The position numbers and the translations under genes are program-made. This document shows positions 4,986-5,305 of a stretch of 5,305 nucleotides of DNA, one piece after another. Origin of the DNA: Nitrospiraceae bacterium (GTDB taxonomy: Bacteria; Nitrospirota; Thermodesulfovibrionia; Thermodesulfovibrionales; UBA9159). The notes under the pieces were generated by a model that did no database searches, was not told the DNA's origin, and saw only the letters and a list, made by a program, of their open reading frames with translations. The first letter of the stretch is position 1, and each line of letters starts with the position of its first letter. The stretch covers positions 8,103 to 13,407 of the forward strand of contig DMNE01000354.1 of assembly GCA_003453735.1 (NCBI GenBank). Direction: 5' to 3'.

Positions 4986-5305
4986 AGTTCGATATCGTCC
5001 GTGTTGTCAGCACCCTTGAGACTACCACGGTCTGAAAACAGTGAAAATATCTCCACCTATATCTTGGAACTGATTTCCTCGCGCGGTTACAATATAAGAA
5101 TCCCGCCGTTTCTTTTGCCCCTGCTTTTTCAATGGTCTATTGACTCTTCTTCTTTGTCCCTGGCCTTAGAGAGGCGGGCAATCCCCTAAGCTGTCGTTCT
5201 CCTTGATTCATATCTGCCGATCCTCCGTGTTCCATCGGAAGATACGTCTCATCCCCTATTATGCCGGACTCGATCCTGCAACGTATCTTCACCCTAAGAA
5301 AACAA
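4986..5305. other. Right-flank region with no convincing gene
   Basis: About 320 bases to the window edge lack a credible coding frame. Plus-strand frames here are low in similarity to anything I know. On the minus strand a 24-codon frame (5211 to 5137) begins with ATG nine bases after GGAGGA (5226-5221). It is basic and ends in KKKSQ. I see it as a candidate only, with no family. Another minus-strand frame reads IARLSKARDKEEES before a stop and could be a worn gene end. The inverted repeat at 5238-5290 is the clearest structure. Confidence 0.45.
5238..5290. repeat. Perfect 10-bp inverted repeat enclosing a smaller hairpin
   Basis: GAAGATACGT (5238-5247) and ACGTATCTTC (5281-5290) are exact reverse complements 33 bases apart. 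Within the loop, GCCGGA (5263-5268) and TCCTGC (5274-5279) pair with one mismatch around a five-base loop, so the whole can fold as a nested stem-loop. There is no T run after either side, so it does not look like a terminator. On the minus strand it lies just upstream of the GGAGGA and the 24-codon frame, where it could be a structured leader. A recombination site or a degenerate small RNA are alternatives. Confidence 0.45.

Overview
The window reads as a chromosomal stretch of a Gram-negative, environmental bacterium of moderate GC content. The gene mix (host-attachment-like protein, DUF2127 membrane protein, hemerythrin, universal stress protein remnant, an RMD1-like protein, an SMR-type small transporter) would fit a Nitrospirota or Desulfobacterota-like anaerobe or microaerophile. 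That assignment is inference from gene content and remembered protein style, not from a marker gene. There is no rRNA, tRNA, CRISPR array, transposase or complete mobile element.

Layout. Positions 1-404 hold no convincing gene, only a small perfect hairpin (206-227). A DUF2127 membrane protein lies on the minus strand (405-896) and diverges from a host-attachment family protein on the plus strand (1147-1587). The 250-bp divergent region contains a promoter candidate for each direction. The plus-strand -10 element sits inside a perfect 9-bp inverted repeat (1089-1109), an arrangement typical of a repressor site. Next come a small conserved-looking protein of unknown function (1880-2146), preceded by a five-codon ORF with its own Shine-Dalgarno, then a hemerythrin-like di-iron protein (2381-2908) and a 365-residue C-terminally anchored protein resembling the RMD1/RMND1 (DUF155, COG1723) family (2965-4062).

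The right-hand part shows decay and rearrangement. A short ORF at 4119 looks frameshifted (4119-4254). After a promoter candidate with an extended -10 (4443-4471), the first ~22 codons of a universal stress protein gene run in frame into an unrelated 21-codon tail (4495-4626). Two bases later begins an intact four-helix SMR/ArnE-like transporter (4629-4985). The simplest reading is a deletion that placed the transporter gene behind a usp promoter. The last 320 bases hold no convincing gene but contain a perfect 10-bp inverted repeat enclosing a smaller hairpin (5238-5290).

How the genes may work together: hemerythrin (O2/NO or redox), the usp remnant and the host-attachment-like protein suggest an oxidative or general stress neighbourhood. 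The plus-strand genes are separated by gaps of 55-290 bases, so they are probably several transcription units and not one tight operon. I see no clearly new defence or mobile system. The most unusual points are the usp fusion upstream of the transporter, the tandem start signals at 1853-1882, and the operator-like palindrome.
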